DNA from: Plantactinospora mayteni
Lineage (GTDB): Bacteria > Actinomycetota > Actinomycetes > Mycobacteriales > Micromonosporaceae
DNA: 64,000 nt
Reading direction: 5' to 3'
Assembly: GCF_016862935.1 (NCBI RefSeq)
Contig: NZ_BONX01000035.1
Coordinates: 124,001 to 188,000, forward strand
Part shown: in pieces, positions 56,959 through 64,000 of the stretch
Numbering within the stretch: position 1 is the stretch's first letter
Layout of the letters: each line of letters begins with the position of its first letter
Notes under the pieces: model-generated
Seen by the model: only the letters and a program-made list of their open reading frames with translations
The model's database searches: none
What the model was told of the DNA's origin: nothing
Program-made: the position numbers and the translations under genes

Positions 56959-58572
56959 TCAGTGGTCGTCGGCCAGCTCGATCGCGCGTAGCGCGAGCCA
57001 GAGTTCGTGCCGGGCGTCCGGTGCGTGCAGCAGCGAACGCCCGAGCGCCTGTTCGGACCGGGCGAGCCGCTTGCGGGTGGCCGACACGGAGATGCCGAGC
57101 ACGGCCGAGGTGGCGGAGAGGTTGGTGTCGGCGGCCAGCCAGGCCCGTACCGTCTCGAGTCCGGTCGACCGATCGGCCTGTCGCAAGGGGCGGAGCCGGG
57201 CCCGGGCCCACGCCGTCACGGCCGGAGCGGCGAGCAGGTGCTCCAGGGTTACCTCCCGGGCGGCGGTTGCGGTCAGCACCGTTCCGGCCTCCGGGGTGTC
57301 CGGCCGGGGCGCGTCGCGCAGCCGCAGCGCCAGCCAGGCGGTGGACTGGTCACCGACCCGGAGGAGATCCAGTCCGAGCAGCGCGTTGAGCAGTCGTAGC
57401 CGACCGGTCAGGGTATTGCGGTGGATCTTGAGGTGCCGGCTGGCCGCGCCGTCGAAGGCCAGCCACGAGCTGAGCGTACCGAGCAGTTCCGCCGCGCCCG
57501 GGTCGGCCCGGCGGGCCGGGGTGTGGCCGAGACAGGGTCGCAGCAGCCGCTGGGCCCAGGCGTACCCGTCCGGGCCGGTGAGCGGCACGAGGTCGTGCTG
57601 CCGGTCGAAGCGGGCGTACCCGTTGGTCGTGGCTCGGGCCACCGCCAGCGCGTGGAATGCCTGCTCGTAGCCGCTGGCCGTGTCCGGCAACGCGACCGGC
57701 TCGCTCATCCCGACCCGGCACTGCCGGACCCGGGCGATGATCAGCCGCCCGAGCCGGTCCGCCGGATCGGCCCGATCCGCACCTCGTCGATCGGTCCCCG
57801 GGCTTGCCGAGGCGGCACCGGCGGCGGACGACGGCTCGGCCGGTACGAGGGCGATGAGATGGGTCGAGCGGACCGGGCAGGGCACGATCCAGGCCCGGCC
57901 GGCCAGCGATCGGTCGATCTCGGCGGCGACCTCGTACCGTTGCCGGCCGACACACTCGATCACACAGACCCGGAGCGCGTCCGGCAGCTGCGGTCGCAGC
58001 GCCGAGGCGATCCGTCGGGCGGGCGGCAGGTCGCCGACCATCAACAGGTGCAGTACCGCCTCCCGGCCGTGCGCGTCGGCGGCGACGATCCGCTGGCGGG
58101 CCCGGTCCGCCTCCTCGACCCGCCAGCACAGCGACAGCGTCCGCGCGGCGTCGGCGAGCAGTTCGCCGAGCTGCCGGTCGGGGGCGGCGACGACCACGAG
58201 GTACCCGACCTGTTCCTCGGCCCGGGCGACCAGTGACGCGGCCGACGGGTCCGGGTCGGCGCCGCCCAGCCTCAGCAGGTGCACCCTGGTCGGTCCGCCG
58301 GTGTCGACGACGGCGGCGCCCGACCCGCGCCGGGACAGATCCGCCACGGCGGCGCCGACGGCCCGGGACATCCGGGCGCCGGTTCCGGGCCGGCCGGCGG
58401 GCTCGGCGAGTACCTTCCCGTCGGCCCCGACCAGCAGGGCCGCGCCACCGGTACGCCGGCCGAGCCAGTCCAGGATGCCGCGTACCGCCTCCCGCCCCAC
58501 CGACAGGCGGGCGAGGGTCAGCAGGTCGTCGCCACGGCTGGCCGCCACCACGTCCTCTCGTTCCCGGCTCAT
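56959..58572 (-). CDS. PucR/CdaR-like regulator with two C-terminal HTH units
   Basis: A 537-residue regulator. The N-terminal half is GAF/PucR-like (SRAVGAAVADLSRRGSGAAVVDT ... EEQVGYLVVVAAPDRQLGELLADAARTLSL in pieces). A central GGDEF-like CdaR region (REAVLHLLMVGDLPP ... VCVIECVGRQRYE) follows. Two PucR-type HTH units close the protein: LLGTLSSWLAFDGAASRHLKIHRNTLTGRLRLL (about 385-420) and TVRAWLAADTNLSATSAVLGISVSATRKRLARSEQ (about 480-515). One unit is normal; two is unusual. ATG 58572 follows GAGGAG. Target unknown. Confidence 0.88.
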   Translation of the reverse strand: MSREREDVVAASRGDDLLTLARLSVGREAVRGILDWLGRRTGGAALLVGADGKVLAEPAGRPGTGARMSRAVGAAVADLSRRGSGAAVVDTGGPTRVHLLRLGGADPDPSAASLVARAEEQVGYLVVVAAPDRQLGELLADAARTLSLCWRVEEADRARQRIVAADAHGREAVLHLLMVGDLPPARRIASALRPQLPDALRVCVIECVGRQRYEVAAEIDRSLAGRAWIVPCPVRSTHLIALVPAEPSSAAGAASASPGTDRRGADRADPADRLGRLIIARVRQCRVGMSEPVALPDTASGYEQAFHALAVARATTNGYARFDRQHDLVPLTGPDGYAWAQRLLRPCLGHTPARRADPGAAELLGTLSSWLAFDGAASRHLKIHRNTLTGRLRLLNALLGLDLLRVGDQSTAWLALRLRDAPRPDTPEAGTVLTATAAREVTLEHLLAAPAVTAWARARLRPLRQADRSTGLETVRAWLAADTNLSATSAVLGISVSATRKRLARSEQALGRSLLHAPDARHELWLALRAIELADDH

Positions 58573-58863
58573 CGGGTGCTGACTCCTCGGTACGTCCTCC
58601 CGGGTCGGCGAACTCCGGTGCGGGTCCGTCGTCCCGGCCGAGCCGGTGGGCGGGCAGCCAGCGTACCCGGCTGTTTCCCGAGGCCGACTCCCGTTGTTCC
58701 GGACTTGAACCCGACGTCACGGGAGGTCGTAGCGTTCCGGGCGTGACCGGGAGAGACGACACCGGACGTCGGTGGAGCATCGGTGAGCTGGCCCGGACCA
58801 GCGGAACCACGGCCGGTGAGGGCTCGGGCTTCGTGGCCGGACCCGGGGCCTAGTCTCCGTCAG

Positions 58864-59256
58864 GTGCGGATCGATCTGGTGACCATCGTGGTGGCGGAGT
58901 ACGACCCGGCGATCGAGTTCTTCACCGGAGCGCTCGGCTTCGAACTGGTCGAGGACTCGCCGTCGCTGACCAACGACGGTCGCCCGAAACGGTGGGTCGT
59001 GGTCCGGCCACCCGGTGCTGAGACCGGCATCCTGCTCGCCCGCGCCGACGGCGAGCGGCAGGGTGCCGTGGTCGGCGACCAGGTGGCCGGCCGGGTCGGG
59101 TTCTTCCTCCGGGTCGACGACTTCGACGCCGCGTACGACCGGATGGTCACGGCCGGTGTCGAGTTCGTGAGCCTGCCGAGGACCGAGCCGTACGGCCGGG
59201 TGGCGGTGTTCCGGGACGTCGCCGGCAACCGGTGGGACCTGCTCGGCCCGGCCTGA
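58864..59256 (+). CDS. VOC-superfamily (glyoxalase-like) protein
   Basis: A 130-residue protein with paired beta-alpha-beta-beta-beta units: IDLVTIVVAEYDPAIEFFTGALGFELVED and GFFLRVDDFDAAYDRMVTAGVEFV ... EPYGRVAVFRDVAGNRWDLLG. Metal-ligand positions are only partly conserved (no clear His at the first strand), so enzyme activity is unclear. The GTG at 58864 lies seven bases after TAGTCT (58851-58856), indicating a leaderless message. Confidence 0.9.
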   Translation: MRIDLVTIVVAEYDPAIEFFTGALGFELVEDSPSLTNDGRPKRWVVVRPPGAETGILLARADGERQGAVVGDQVAGRVGFFLRVDDFDAAYDRMVTAGVEFVSLPRTEPYGRVAVFRDVAGNRWDLLGPA

Positions 59257-59356
59257 GCCGTACCCCGTAAAGCGGTTGCCGGGGTCACCGGGGTTCTGTT
59301 GTCCTGACTCTGCCCGGCGGTCAGAGCCGACCGGAAGCCACCGAGAGGAGACGGCC

Positions 59357-59467
59357 ATGCCACGAGTGCCCATGTCCAGTCAGCGAGCAGTCATCGGCTA
59401 TCCGAAGGATATGAGGCTTCATGAGTACGTCGAACTCCACGACCAGCACAGCGGCGGGCGCCGGTAG
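59357..59467 (+). CDS. Possible 36-residue peptide gene
   Basis: ATG 59357 has a good GAGAGGAG site six bases upstream. The predicted product begins MPRVPMSSQRAVIGYPKDMR and has no recognised family. It overlaps another short frame (59421-59528), so at most one is likely to be functional. Confidence 0.3.
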   Translation: MPRVPMSSQRAVIGYPKDMRLHEYVELHDQHSGGRR

Positions 59468-59528
59468 GACACGCCCGACCGGGATCTCGCCGGCCGCTCG
59501 GCCGACCCGGCGCGAGGAGGGCGAGTGA
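59421..59528 (+). CDS. Possible 35-residue coupled ORF before the methyltransferase
   Basis: Begins MSTSNSTTSTAAGAG and is Ser/Thr-rich, then Arg/Pro-rich. Its TGA overlaps the ATG of the methyltransferase gene by one base (TGATG), as expected for a coupled leader ORF. GAGG lies four bases before its ATG. No family recognised. Confidence 0.3.
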   Translation: MSTSNSTTSTAAGAGRTRPTGISPAARPTRREEGE

Positions 59529-60262
59529 TGTCGCTCCTCGACGATCCCGGGCTCTTCGGCCGGCTCTGGGCCGCCGGCTACGACAACGGCCCCAACCCCG
59601 ATCCCGCCCCGGCGGTGGACTTCCTCGCGGGTCTGGCCGACGGCGGACCGGTGCTGGAACTCGCGATCGGCACCGGCCGGATCGCACTTCCACTGGCCGC
59701 ACGCGGCCTCGTGGTCGAGGGCGTCGAGGCGTCCGAGGAGATGGTGGCACAGCTCCGTGCCAAGCCCGGTGGCGAGCGGTTGCCGGTGGTTGTCGGTGAC
59801 ATGGCGGACGTACCGGTCGACGGGCCGTTCACCCTGGCCTACCTGGTCTACAACACGTTGTTCAACCTCGTCGACGCGCGGCGGCAGCAGGACTGCTTCC
59901 GCAACGTCGCGCGGGTGCTGGCGCCGGGCGGCGCGTTCGTGATCGAGGCGTACGTCCCGGACCCGGTCGACATGGACCGGACCGAGCAGCAGGTCCAGGT
60001 CTGGGACGTCACGGAGGACTCGGCGACGATCCGGCTGCACCGGTTCGACCGGGCCGCACAGACGTTCATCCGGCAGACGATCAGGTTCGACGGTCAGGGT
60101 GTGCACCTGAAGCCGTTCGGCATGCGGTACGCCTGGCCCGAGCAGATCGACGAGCTGGCGGAGCAGGCCGGTCTCCGGCTCGCCGACCGGTACGCCGACT
60201 GGCACCGTCGACCGTTCGACGCCGACAGCAGGAGTCACATCTCCGTCTACCGTCGCGGTTAG
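59528..60262 (+). CDS. Class I SAM-dependent methyltransferase
   Basis: A 244-residue protein. The SAM motif I is VLELAIGTGRIALPLA (about 39-54), motif II VEGVEASEEMV, and VGDMADVPVDGPFTLAYLVYNTLFNL and FRNVARVLAPGGAFVIEAYVPDP complete the Rossmann fold. A beta-rich C-terminal part follows. ATG 59528 has GAGGAGG eight bases upstream. Substrate unknown; it may be translationally coupled to a short upstream ORF. Confidence 0.9.
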   Translation: MSLLDDPGLFGRLWAAGYDNGPNPDPAPAVDFLAGLADGGPVLELAIGTGRIALPLAARGLVVEGVEASEEMVAQLRAKPGGERLPVVVGDMADVPVDGPFTLAYLVYNTLFNLVDARRQQDCFRNVARVLAPGGAFVIEAYVPDPVDMDRTEQQVQVWDVTEDSATIRLHRFDRAAQTFIRQTIRFDGQGVHLKPFGMRYAWPEQIDELAEQAGLRLADRYADWHRRPFDADSRSHISVYRRG

Positions 60263-60592
60263 CTGAGCGTCGACCGGGGACCCGTCGTAGCGATCTGGAC
60301 TGTCAACGCGCCGTTGCCACCGGAACTTCCGGCCATCTTCCGGGAGCTGCGGATGGGCTGGTGTCTGGCGCGTACAGGTCTTGTGTCGAGGGCGCTCGAT
60401 GGGTATTAATAGTGGTACGGCACATCGACGGAGCTAGATTACCGGAAGTTTTCGGCAACGCATCTCGGTCGGCGGCCGGCCGTCGAGTCGGGTCCGGCTT
60501 CTGCGACGCCGGATTCGGTCCCGCGAGGAAGTGCCACCCGCGCTGCCTGTCAACGGCTGCGGCCCACCAGCGCCGCCAGTTGACGTCGGGGG

Positions 60593-60632
60593 AACCCGGT
60601 GCGGAGGGAAGGACGCCCCTCCGCACCGGGTT
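60593..60632. terminator. 16-bp perfect hairpin
   Basis: 60593-60608 pairs perfectly with 60617-60632 (AACCCGGTGCGGAGGG and complement) around an eight-base loop. With the next hairpin it separates the convergent methyltransferase and DUF397 genes. The remaining part of the 426-base gap (60263-60592) shows no gene; it includes an AT-rich TATTAATA at about 60404. Confidence 0.7.
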
Positions 60633-60646
60633 GGCGGCCGAAAGGC

Positions 60647-60672
60647 GAACGCCTCCGCAGCCGGAGGCGTTC
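60647..60672. terminator. 11-bp perfect hairpin
   Basis: GAACGCCTCCG (60647-60657) pairs with CGGAGGCGTTC (60662-60672) around CAGC. It lies 16 bases beyond the stop of the minus-strand DUF397 gene, so it is probably that gene's terminator. Confidence 0.7.
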
Positions 60673-60688
60673 ATGGCATGAGGACTGG

Positions 60689-60892
60689 TCAGCGGTGAAG
60701 GGTACCGCTGGTCAGAGCCGTGACGAAAACAGTCCAATCGCTCGGATCGAAGGTCAGTGTTGGGCCGCCCGGGTCCTTGGTGTCGCGTATTCCGACGATG
60801 CCGGGCAGGTTATCGGCGATCTCGACACAGTTGCCGCCGTTGCCGCCACTGCGGGTGCTCTTGCGCCAACGGGCGCCGGTCAGGTCAGTCAT
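60689..60892 (-). CDS. DUF397 small protein (second copy)
   Basis: A 67-residue DUF397 protein: W-R-KSTRSGGNGGNCVEIADN, GIRDTKDPGGPTLTF and SDWTVFV match the family. ATG 60892 lies inside the last codons of the XRE gene with the same ATGACTGA overlap as the pair at 937-944; an upstream start at 60907 is less likely. It has a GGAGAG site within the XRE gene. Confidence 0.9.
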   Translation of the reverse strand: MTDLTGARWRKSTRSGGNGGNCVEIADNLPGIVGIRDTKDPGGPTLTFDPSDWTVFVTALTSGTLHR

Positions 60893-61775
60893 GCCGCATC
60901 TCTCCAATGATCTTCCTCATCATCTCCTTCGATTCTGACTCATCGAGTGCGAGTGCCTCCAAGCTGCTCCAGGCGTCCCCATAGGCCCGCAGCTCCTCTG
61001 GCTTCTCGAGGTAGAGTGCACCGGTCAGCGACTCGCTGTAGGCGACAGAGGGCTCGGCCTCGGCTCGCCCGCCCTTGCCGGAGGGGAAGTCAAGGATCAC
61101 GAATGACCCGGCCACGGCGCCGGAATGTGGTCCCGCCGTGAAGGGCAGGACCCGAACGGACACGTTGGGTAGCTCAGCCGCATCAAGCAGGTGTTCAAGC
61201 TGTCCCGACATGACCTGCGGACCGCCTACGGCACGCCGTAGCACCGACTCCGACAACATCACGTCCAGCCGGGGCGGCTCCGGTAACCGCCGGGTGAGCA
61301 GAGCCTGTCGCTGCAATCGCACCTCGACCGCCCGCCCACGCTCCTCCTCACTTGCCTTTGGTCGATCAATCTTGGCCAGCCCCAACGCGTACTCCCGGGT
61401 CTGCAACAGTCCCGGGATCAGGGTCTCCTCGTACTCACGGAGGTGTGACGCGGCGGATTCGAGGCCGACGTACAGCTCGAACCAGCTCGGGACGGCGTCG
61501 CCGTACGCGTGCCACCAGCCCTTGGACTTCGTCTCGACGGCGAGTCCACGCATCGCGTTGGTCATCTCCGCCGTCACGCCGTACAGCTCGCACATCGCCT
61601 TGACGTCGAGCACCCGGACGGCGCCCGTGCCGGACTCGATACGCCAGATCTTCTGCCGGCTGTACTCCAACTCGTCGGCGGCGGCGTCGAGGGTGACCCC
61701 GGCCTCGGTCCGAAACTGTCGGAGCATTCGGCCAAGCTGTCTGCGGGGCACGGTCGAACCAATGTCCTCTGCCAT
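60885..61775 (-). CDS. XRE-type regulator with DUF5753 domain (second copy)
   Basis: A 296-residue regulator. The HTH (about 10-70) is RRQLGRMLRQFRTEAGVTLDAAADELEYSRQKIWRIESG; the DUF5753 domain (about 105-280) has YEETLIPGLLQTREYA, VEVRLQRQALLTRR, MSGQLEHLLDAAELPNVSVRVLPF and a GSFVILDFPSG strand. ATG 61775 follows GGGAGGG; upstream in-frame starts at 61829 and 61796 lack a site. It is 30% longer than the left-end copy and has its own near-consensus promoter. Confidence 0.93.
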   Translation of the reverse strand: MAEDIGSTVPRRQLGRMLRQFRTEAGVTLDAAADELEYSRQKIWRIESGTGAVRVLDVKAMCELYGVTAEMTNAMRGLAVETKSKGWWHAYGDAVPSWFELYVGLESAASHLREYEETLIPGLLQTREYALGLAKIDRPKASEEERGRAVEVRLQRQALLTRRLPEPPRLDVMLSESVLRRAVGGPQVMSGQLEHLLDAAELPNVSVRVLPFTAGPHSGAVAGSFVILDFPSGKGGRAEAEPSVAYSESLTGALYLEKPEELRAYGDAWSSLEALALDESESKEMMRKIIGEMRHD

Positions 61776-61826
61776 CTGGACCCTCCCTGGTTCCATCCAG
61801 CAACCTTGTGACTCGCCCCTCTGCAA

Positions 61827-61855
61827 CATTTATGGGTTTCAGTAAAAAAAGTCAA
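61827..61855 (-). promoter_or_regulatory. Near-consensus vegetative promoter of the XRE/DUF397 pair
   Basis: On the minus strand TTGACT (61850-61855), a 17-base AT-rich spacer with seven T, and TAAATG (61827-61832). The transcript would start near 61820, giving a leader of about 45 bases before ATG 61775. Such a good match is rare in DNA this GC-rich. The rest of the 320-base gap to 62096 shows only the RBS of the next gene. Confidence 0.7.
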
Positions 61856-62095
61856 GTTCTGGAGCAGAAATTCCGCTTTAGAACATTGCGAAGCTACTCC
61901 GGACTGTCACAGGATGGCTACCGGCGCGGCGGTCGTCCTCCGACTCCCCCGATCGGCCGCCGCGCTCCGCACCACCAACCATGAGCAGCCCTGCCACCGG
62001 TAAAGCCCGCGGAGCTGTGGTGGCAGGGCGGGGTGGGTCCGCCTTGCAGAGGGCGGGCGGACCCACCCACTCGATGACAGGAAGGCGGTCCGGCA

Positions 62096-62395
62096 ATGGG
62101 CGAGCACAGCCATCGGCCAGCGCGAGGGCGCAGCGGGATTCCCTATCCGGCCACCGGCCGCCCGACCCTGATGCCCTGGCAGGTACGTGAGCGTCGATTC
62201 CGGACCGTGGGGTTCGGCCGACGTGGACTCGACCCGACCGAGGTACGCGAATTCCTGGAACGGGTGGCCGGCGACCTGGCCGCCGTGCAGCAGGCGCTGG
62301 CCCACAGTCAGCAGGAGACGGCTCGGCTCGGAGACACGCTCCGGCGCTGGCAGGCCCGGCACACCGGAACAGGCAACAGGTGGGAAGGCCGATGA
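62096..62395 (+). CDS. Small DivIVA-like protein
   Basis: A 99-residue protein. After a basic, Gly/Arg/Pro-rich N-terminus (1-30) comes a short DivIVA-type segment: RRFRTVGFGRRGLDPTEVREFLERVAGDLAAVQQALAHSQQE (in parts), that is the FRTVGFGRRGLDP turn followed by a coiled-coil start. Full-length DivIVA/Wag31 is longer; only the membrane/lipid-binding type head and one helix remain. AGGAAGG precedes the ATG. It overlaps the next gene (ATGA). Confidence 0.75.
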   Translation: MGEHSHRPARGRSGIPYPATGRPTLMPWQVRERRFRTVGFGRRGLDPTEVREFLERVAGDLAAVQQALAHSQQETARLGDTLRRWQARHTGTGNRWEGR

Positions 62396-62661
62396 CGCGC
62401 TACGTCGTACACCTGCCTGTCGTCGCCGCCGATCTGGCCGGCGCGATCCGGTTGGCCAGGGTGGCGGCCTGGTCGGTGCGTTTCCTGCCGCAGGCCGACC
62501 CGCGGGCCACCACCGTCTCGACGGAGGCGAATCCCGACGTACGGCATCGCACCTTCTGCGACGCGGCGCTTCCGAACGGGCGGCCTTGCCTGCTGCGGGC
62601 CGACCATGACGGCCCCTGCTCCCGCCGTATCCACCGGTTGCCGGCAGAACCGGGGAGGTGA
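62392..62661 (+). CDS. Small Cys/His-motif protein
   Basis: An 89-residue protein of unknown function. The C-terminal part has Cys and His spaced C-x8-C-x5-H-x3-C (FCDAALPNGRPCLLRADHDGPC in halves), a plausible single zinc site. The N-terminal part is a beta/alpha stretch (YVVHLPVVAADLAGAIRLAR). Four-base overlaps with both neighbours indicate a co-translated set. Confidence 0.6.
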   Translation: MTRYVVHLPVVAADLAGAIRLARVAAWSVRFLPQADPRATTVSTEANPDVRHRTFCDAALPNGRPCLLRADHDGPCSRRIHRLPAEPGR

Positions 62662-62846
62662 CGACAGTGGTGGACTCGTTCATCGTGCTGACGGCGGTCG
62701 CGGTCCTTGCGTTCGCCGCCGGCCTGTTCCTGTTCAAGGTGAAGGCGCGTTGGTGCGGTCAGTGTGGGGCGACGCTGAGCTGCCCTGACTGCCGTAGCCC
62801 CGCCCGCCGGCCGCATCTGCGAAACAATCGCGGAAGTAGCTGGTGA
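62658..62846 (+). CDS. Small membrane protein with zinc-ribbon tail
   Basis: A 62-residue protein: one transmembrane helix (about 8-27, IVLTAVAVLAFAAGLFLF) followed by a cytosolic WCGQCG ... CPDC zinc-ribbon-like knuckle pair and a basic tail. GTG 62658 overlaps the previous stop. Last of three coupled small genes; function unknown. Confidence 0.6.
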   Translation: MTTVVDSFIVLTAVAVLAFAAGLFLFKVKARWCGQCGATLSCPDCRSPARRPHLRNNRGSSW

Positions 62847-62887
62847 TGACCCGTGTATCGATTACCCCGCCAGCCTGCGGCTACCGG

Positions 62888-64000
62888 TCAACCTGGGGGC
62901 TCGGCCAGCATCCTGTCGATGCGGGCGCGTACGGCGAACGCGCGGGCGTCGTCGAACCGGGCCAGGCGGGACCGGGCCTCGCGCCGATGCTCGGCCGCCT
63001 CCTCTGGCTGCCCGGCGTCGACCAGGGCGGCGGCGAGGTGATCGAGCGTGTTGGCCAGCTGCCAGTCGTCGCCCAGCTCACGATGGACCATCGCCGCGCG
63101 CAGGTGGAACCTGACCGCCTCGTCGGGCTGACGGAGGTCCCGGTACGCCTCACCGGTGCCGTCGAGAGCCATCGCCTCGCGGCTGTGGTCGCCGATTGTC
63201 CGTTGCCGAGTCGCCGCCTCGTGTAGGGCTCCCAGCGCCTCGGTCGCTCGATCCAGTGCTCGAAGCACCCGGGCGTACTCCACCAACCAGTGGGCGAGCC
63301 AGACCGGGTTGCCAGCATTACGGGCGATCCGCAGCGCCGCATCGATGGCGGTCAGCGCTTCATCGACCCGCCTCTGCTCCCGCAGGGTCATGCTCAGGAA
63401 GAACAGCGAGTTCCCCTCCTGGCCACGGTCGCCGATCTCCCGCTGTACGACGATCGCGCGGCCCAGCAGCGCGGCGGCGTCGGTCAGGTCGCCGAGTTCG
63501 TAGTGGGCCTCGGCCAGGTTGCTGTGCAGCAGCGCCGTCCAGCGCCGCTCGCCGAGCTGCTCGAAGATTTCCAGACTGCGTTGGAAGTGGACGAGGGCGC
63601 CGGCGAGTCGGCGGTGCCGGAGGCCGAGCAGTCCAAGAGCGTTGATCGAGACGGCGATGCCGAACCGGTCTCCGAGTTCGCGCCGGATCTCCAGCGCGGC
63701 CCGGTGGTACTCGGCGGACTCGGCCAACTGGCGGGCCTGGAAGTGGGCCTTGCCGAGGCCCTCCAACATCTCCGCCTCGGCATGCCGGTCGCCGACGGCG
63801 CGGGCGGCTGCCAAACCGAGCCGGCCGGTCGTCAGCCAGCTATCGAAGGCGTTCTGGTGCATGAAGACGTTTCGCAGCACGGCGGCGAGCTGCCAGGTGA
63901 TGCGGTGCAGGTCCGCCGTTGCCGCAGACCGGGTCGAGGCGACCAGGTTGTCGCACTCCGCCTCGAACCAGGCTGCCGCCTCGGTGCTGCTGGCGAAGCT
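62888..64000 (-). CDS. 3' part of an AfsR-like TPR protein, running off the right edge
   Basis: The 370 residues in the window are the C-terminus of a larger protein, open to the window edge (an internal GTG at 63880 is not the start). AAWFEAECDNLVAS at the edge is the hinge seen after the NB-ARC domain in AfsR/SARP-type regulators and related STAND ATPases. After it come about six tetratricopeptide repeats, for example AEMLEGLGKAHFQARQLAESAEYHRAAL, LLHSNLAEAHYELGDLTDAAALLGRAI, and LANTLDHLAAALVDAGQPEEA. TPRs sense ligands or partners. Whether a BTAD or only an NB-ARC domain precedes cannot be seen. Confidence 0.85.
   Translation of the reverse strand, partial: SFASSTEAAAWFEAECDNLVASTRSAATADLHRITWQLAAVLRNVFMHQNAFDSWLTTGRLGLAAARAVGDRHAEAEMLEGLGKAHFQARQLAESAEYHRAALEIRRELGDRFGIAVSINALGLLGLRHRRLAGALVHFQRSLEIFEQLGERRWTALLHSNLAEAHYELGDLTDAAALLGRAIVVQREIGDRGQEGNSLFFLSMTLREQRRVDEALTAIDAALRIARNAGNPVWLAHWLVEYARVLRALDRATEALGALHEAATRQRTIGDHSREAMALDGTGEAYRDLRQPDEAVRFHLRAAMVHRELGDDWQLANTLDHLAAALVDAGQPEEAAEHRREARSRLARFDDARAFAVRARIDRMLAEPPG

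Noticed and set aside
56573-57211. A minus-strand gene encoding ten-residue repeats downstream of the PucR-like gene
   Set aside because: It overlaps the 3' end of the regulator gene in another frame and has no RBS; the repeat is better treated as non-coding.

Overview
The window is high-GC actinobacterial DNA, most likely from the Micromonosporaceae (Micromonospora/Plantactinospora-like). The evidence is GTG/ATG starts with four-base stop-start overlaps, BldD with an intact c-di-GMP signature, an actinobacterial integration host factor, two DUF5753-type XRE regulator/DUF397 pairs, SigE-family sigma factors, PyrR translational control and an AfsR-like TPR protein. Family level is inference; no marker gene such as 16S rRNA is present.

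Left part (1-13.7 kb) is accessory. It holds an XRE/DUF397 pair; a 1.5-kb element with perfect 15-bp terminal inverted repeats that contains a beheaded IS5-type transposase and a complete dihydrofolate-reductase-family gene; a secreted I36-type peptidase inhibitor; a WD40 protein; a 2064-residue secreted RHS/YD-repeat protein with a coiled-coil plus hydrophobic tail and no adjacent immunity gene; and a Bcr/CflA-type efflux pump divergent from its probable MarR regulator, with a clear palindromic operator between them.

The centre (13.8-50.7 kb) is a conserved housekeeping block: aroC-aroK-(hydrolase/WYL regulator insertion)-aroB-aroQ-efp-nusB, bldD on the opposite strand, then pyrR-pyrB-pyrC-carA-carB-pyrD-bioA-pyrF, mihF-gmk-rpoZ-coaBC-metK-priA, a P-loop kinase/ParB-like fusion, def-fmt-rsmB, a lone molybdopterin oxidoreductase subunit, rpe, a REC-GGDEF response regulator, and ribD-ribE-ribBA-ribH behind an FMN riboswitch. 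The order resembles, from memory, the bldD-pyr-metK-rib region of Streptomyces. The non-housekeeping genes appear as insertions into it. Most pyr genes overlap by 1-4 bases and are led by a PyrR-binding hairpin abutting the pyrR ribosome binding site.

The right part (50.7-64 kb) holds a polar amino-acid ABC transporter, a SigE-family sigma factor coupled to a membrane GerMN/Gmad2 protein, hisE-hisG, a PucR-like regulator with two C-terminal HTH units, a VOC protein, a methyltransferase with a coupled micro-ORF, a second XRE/DUF397 pair with a near-consensus promoter, a three-gene set of small coupled proteins (DivIVA-like, Cys/His, membrane zinc-ribbon) and the 3' part of an AfsR-like TPR protein. 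The strongest candidates for something undescribed are the kinase-ParB fusion with its leaderless upstream ORF (38.2-39.3 kb), the sigma/GerMN-Gmad2 pair, and the IS-borne reductase gene.
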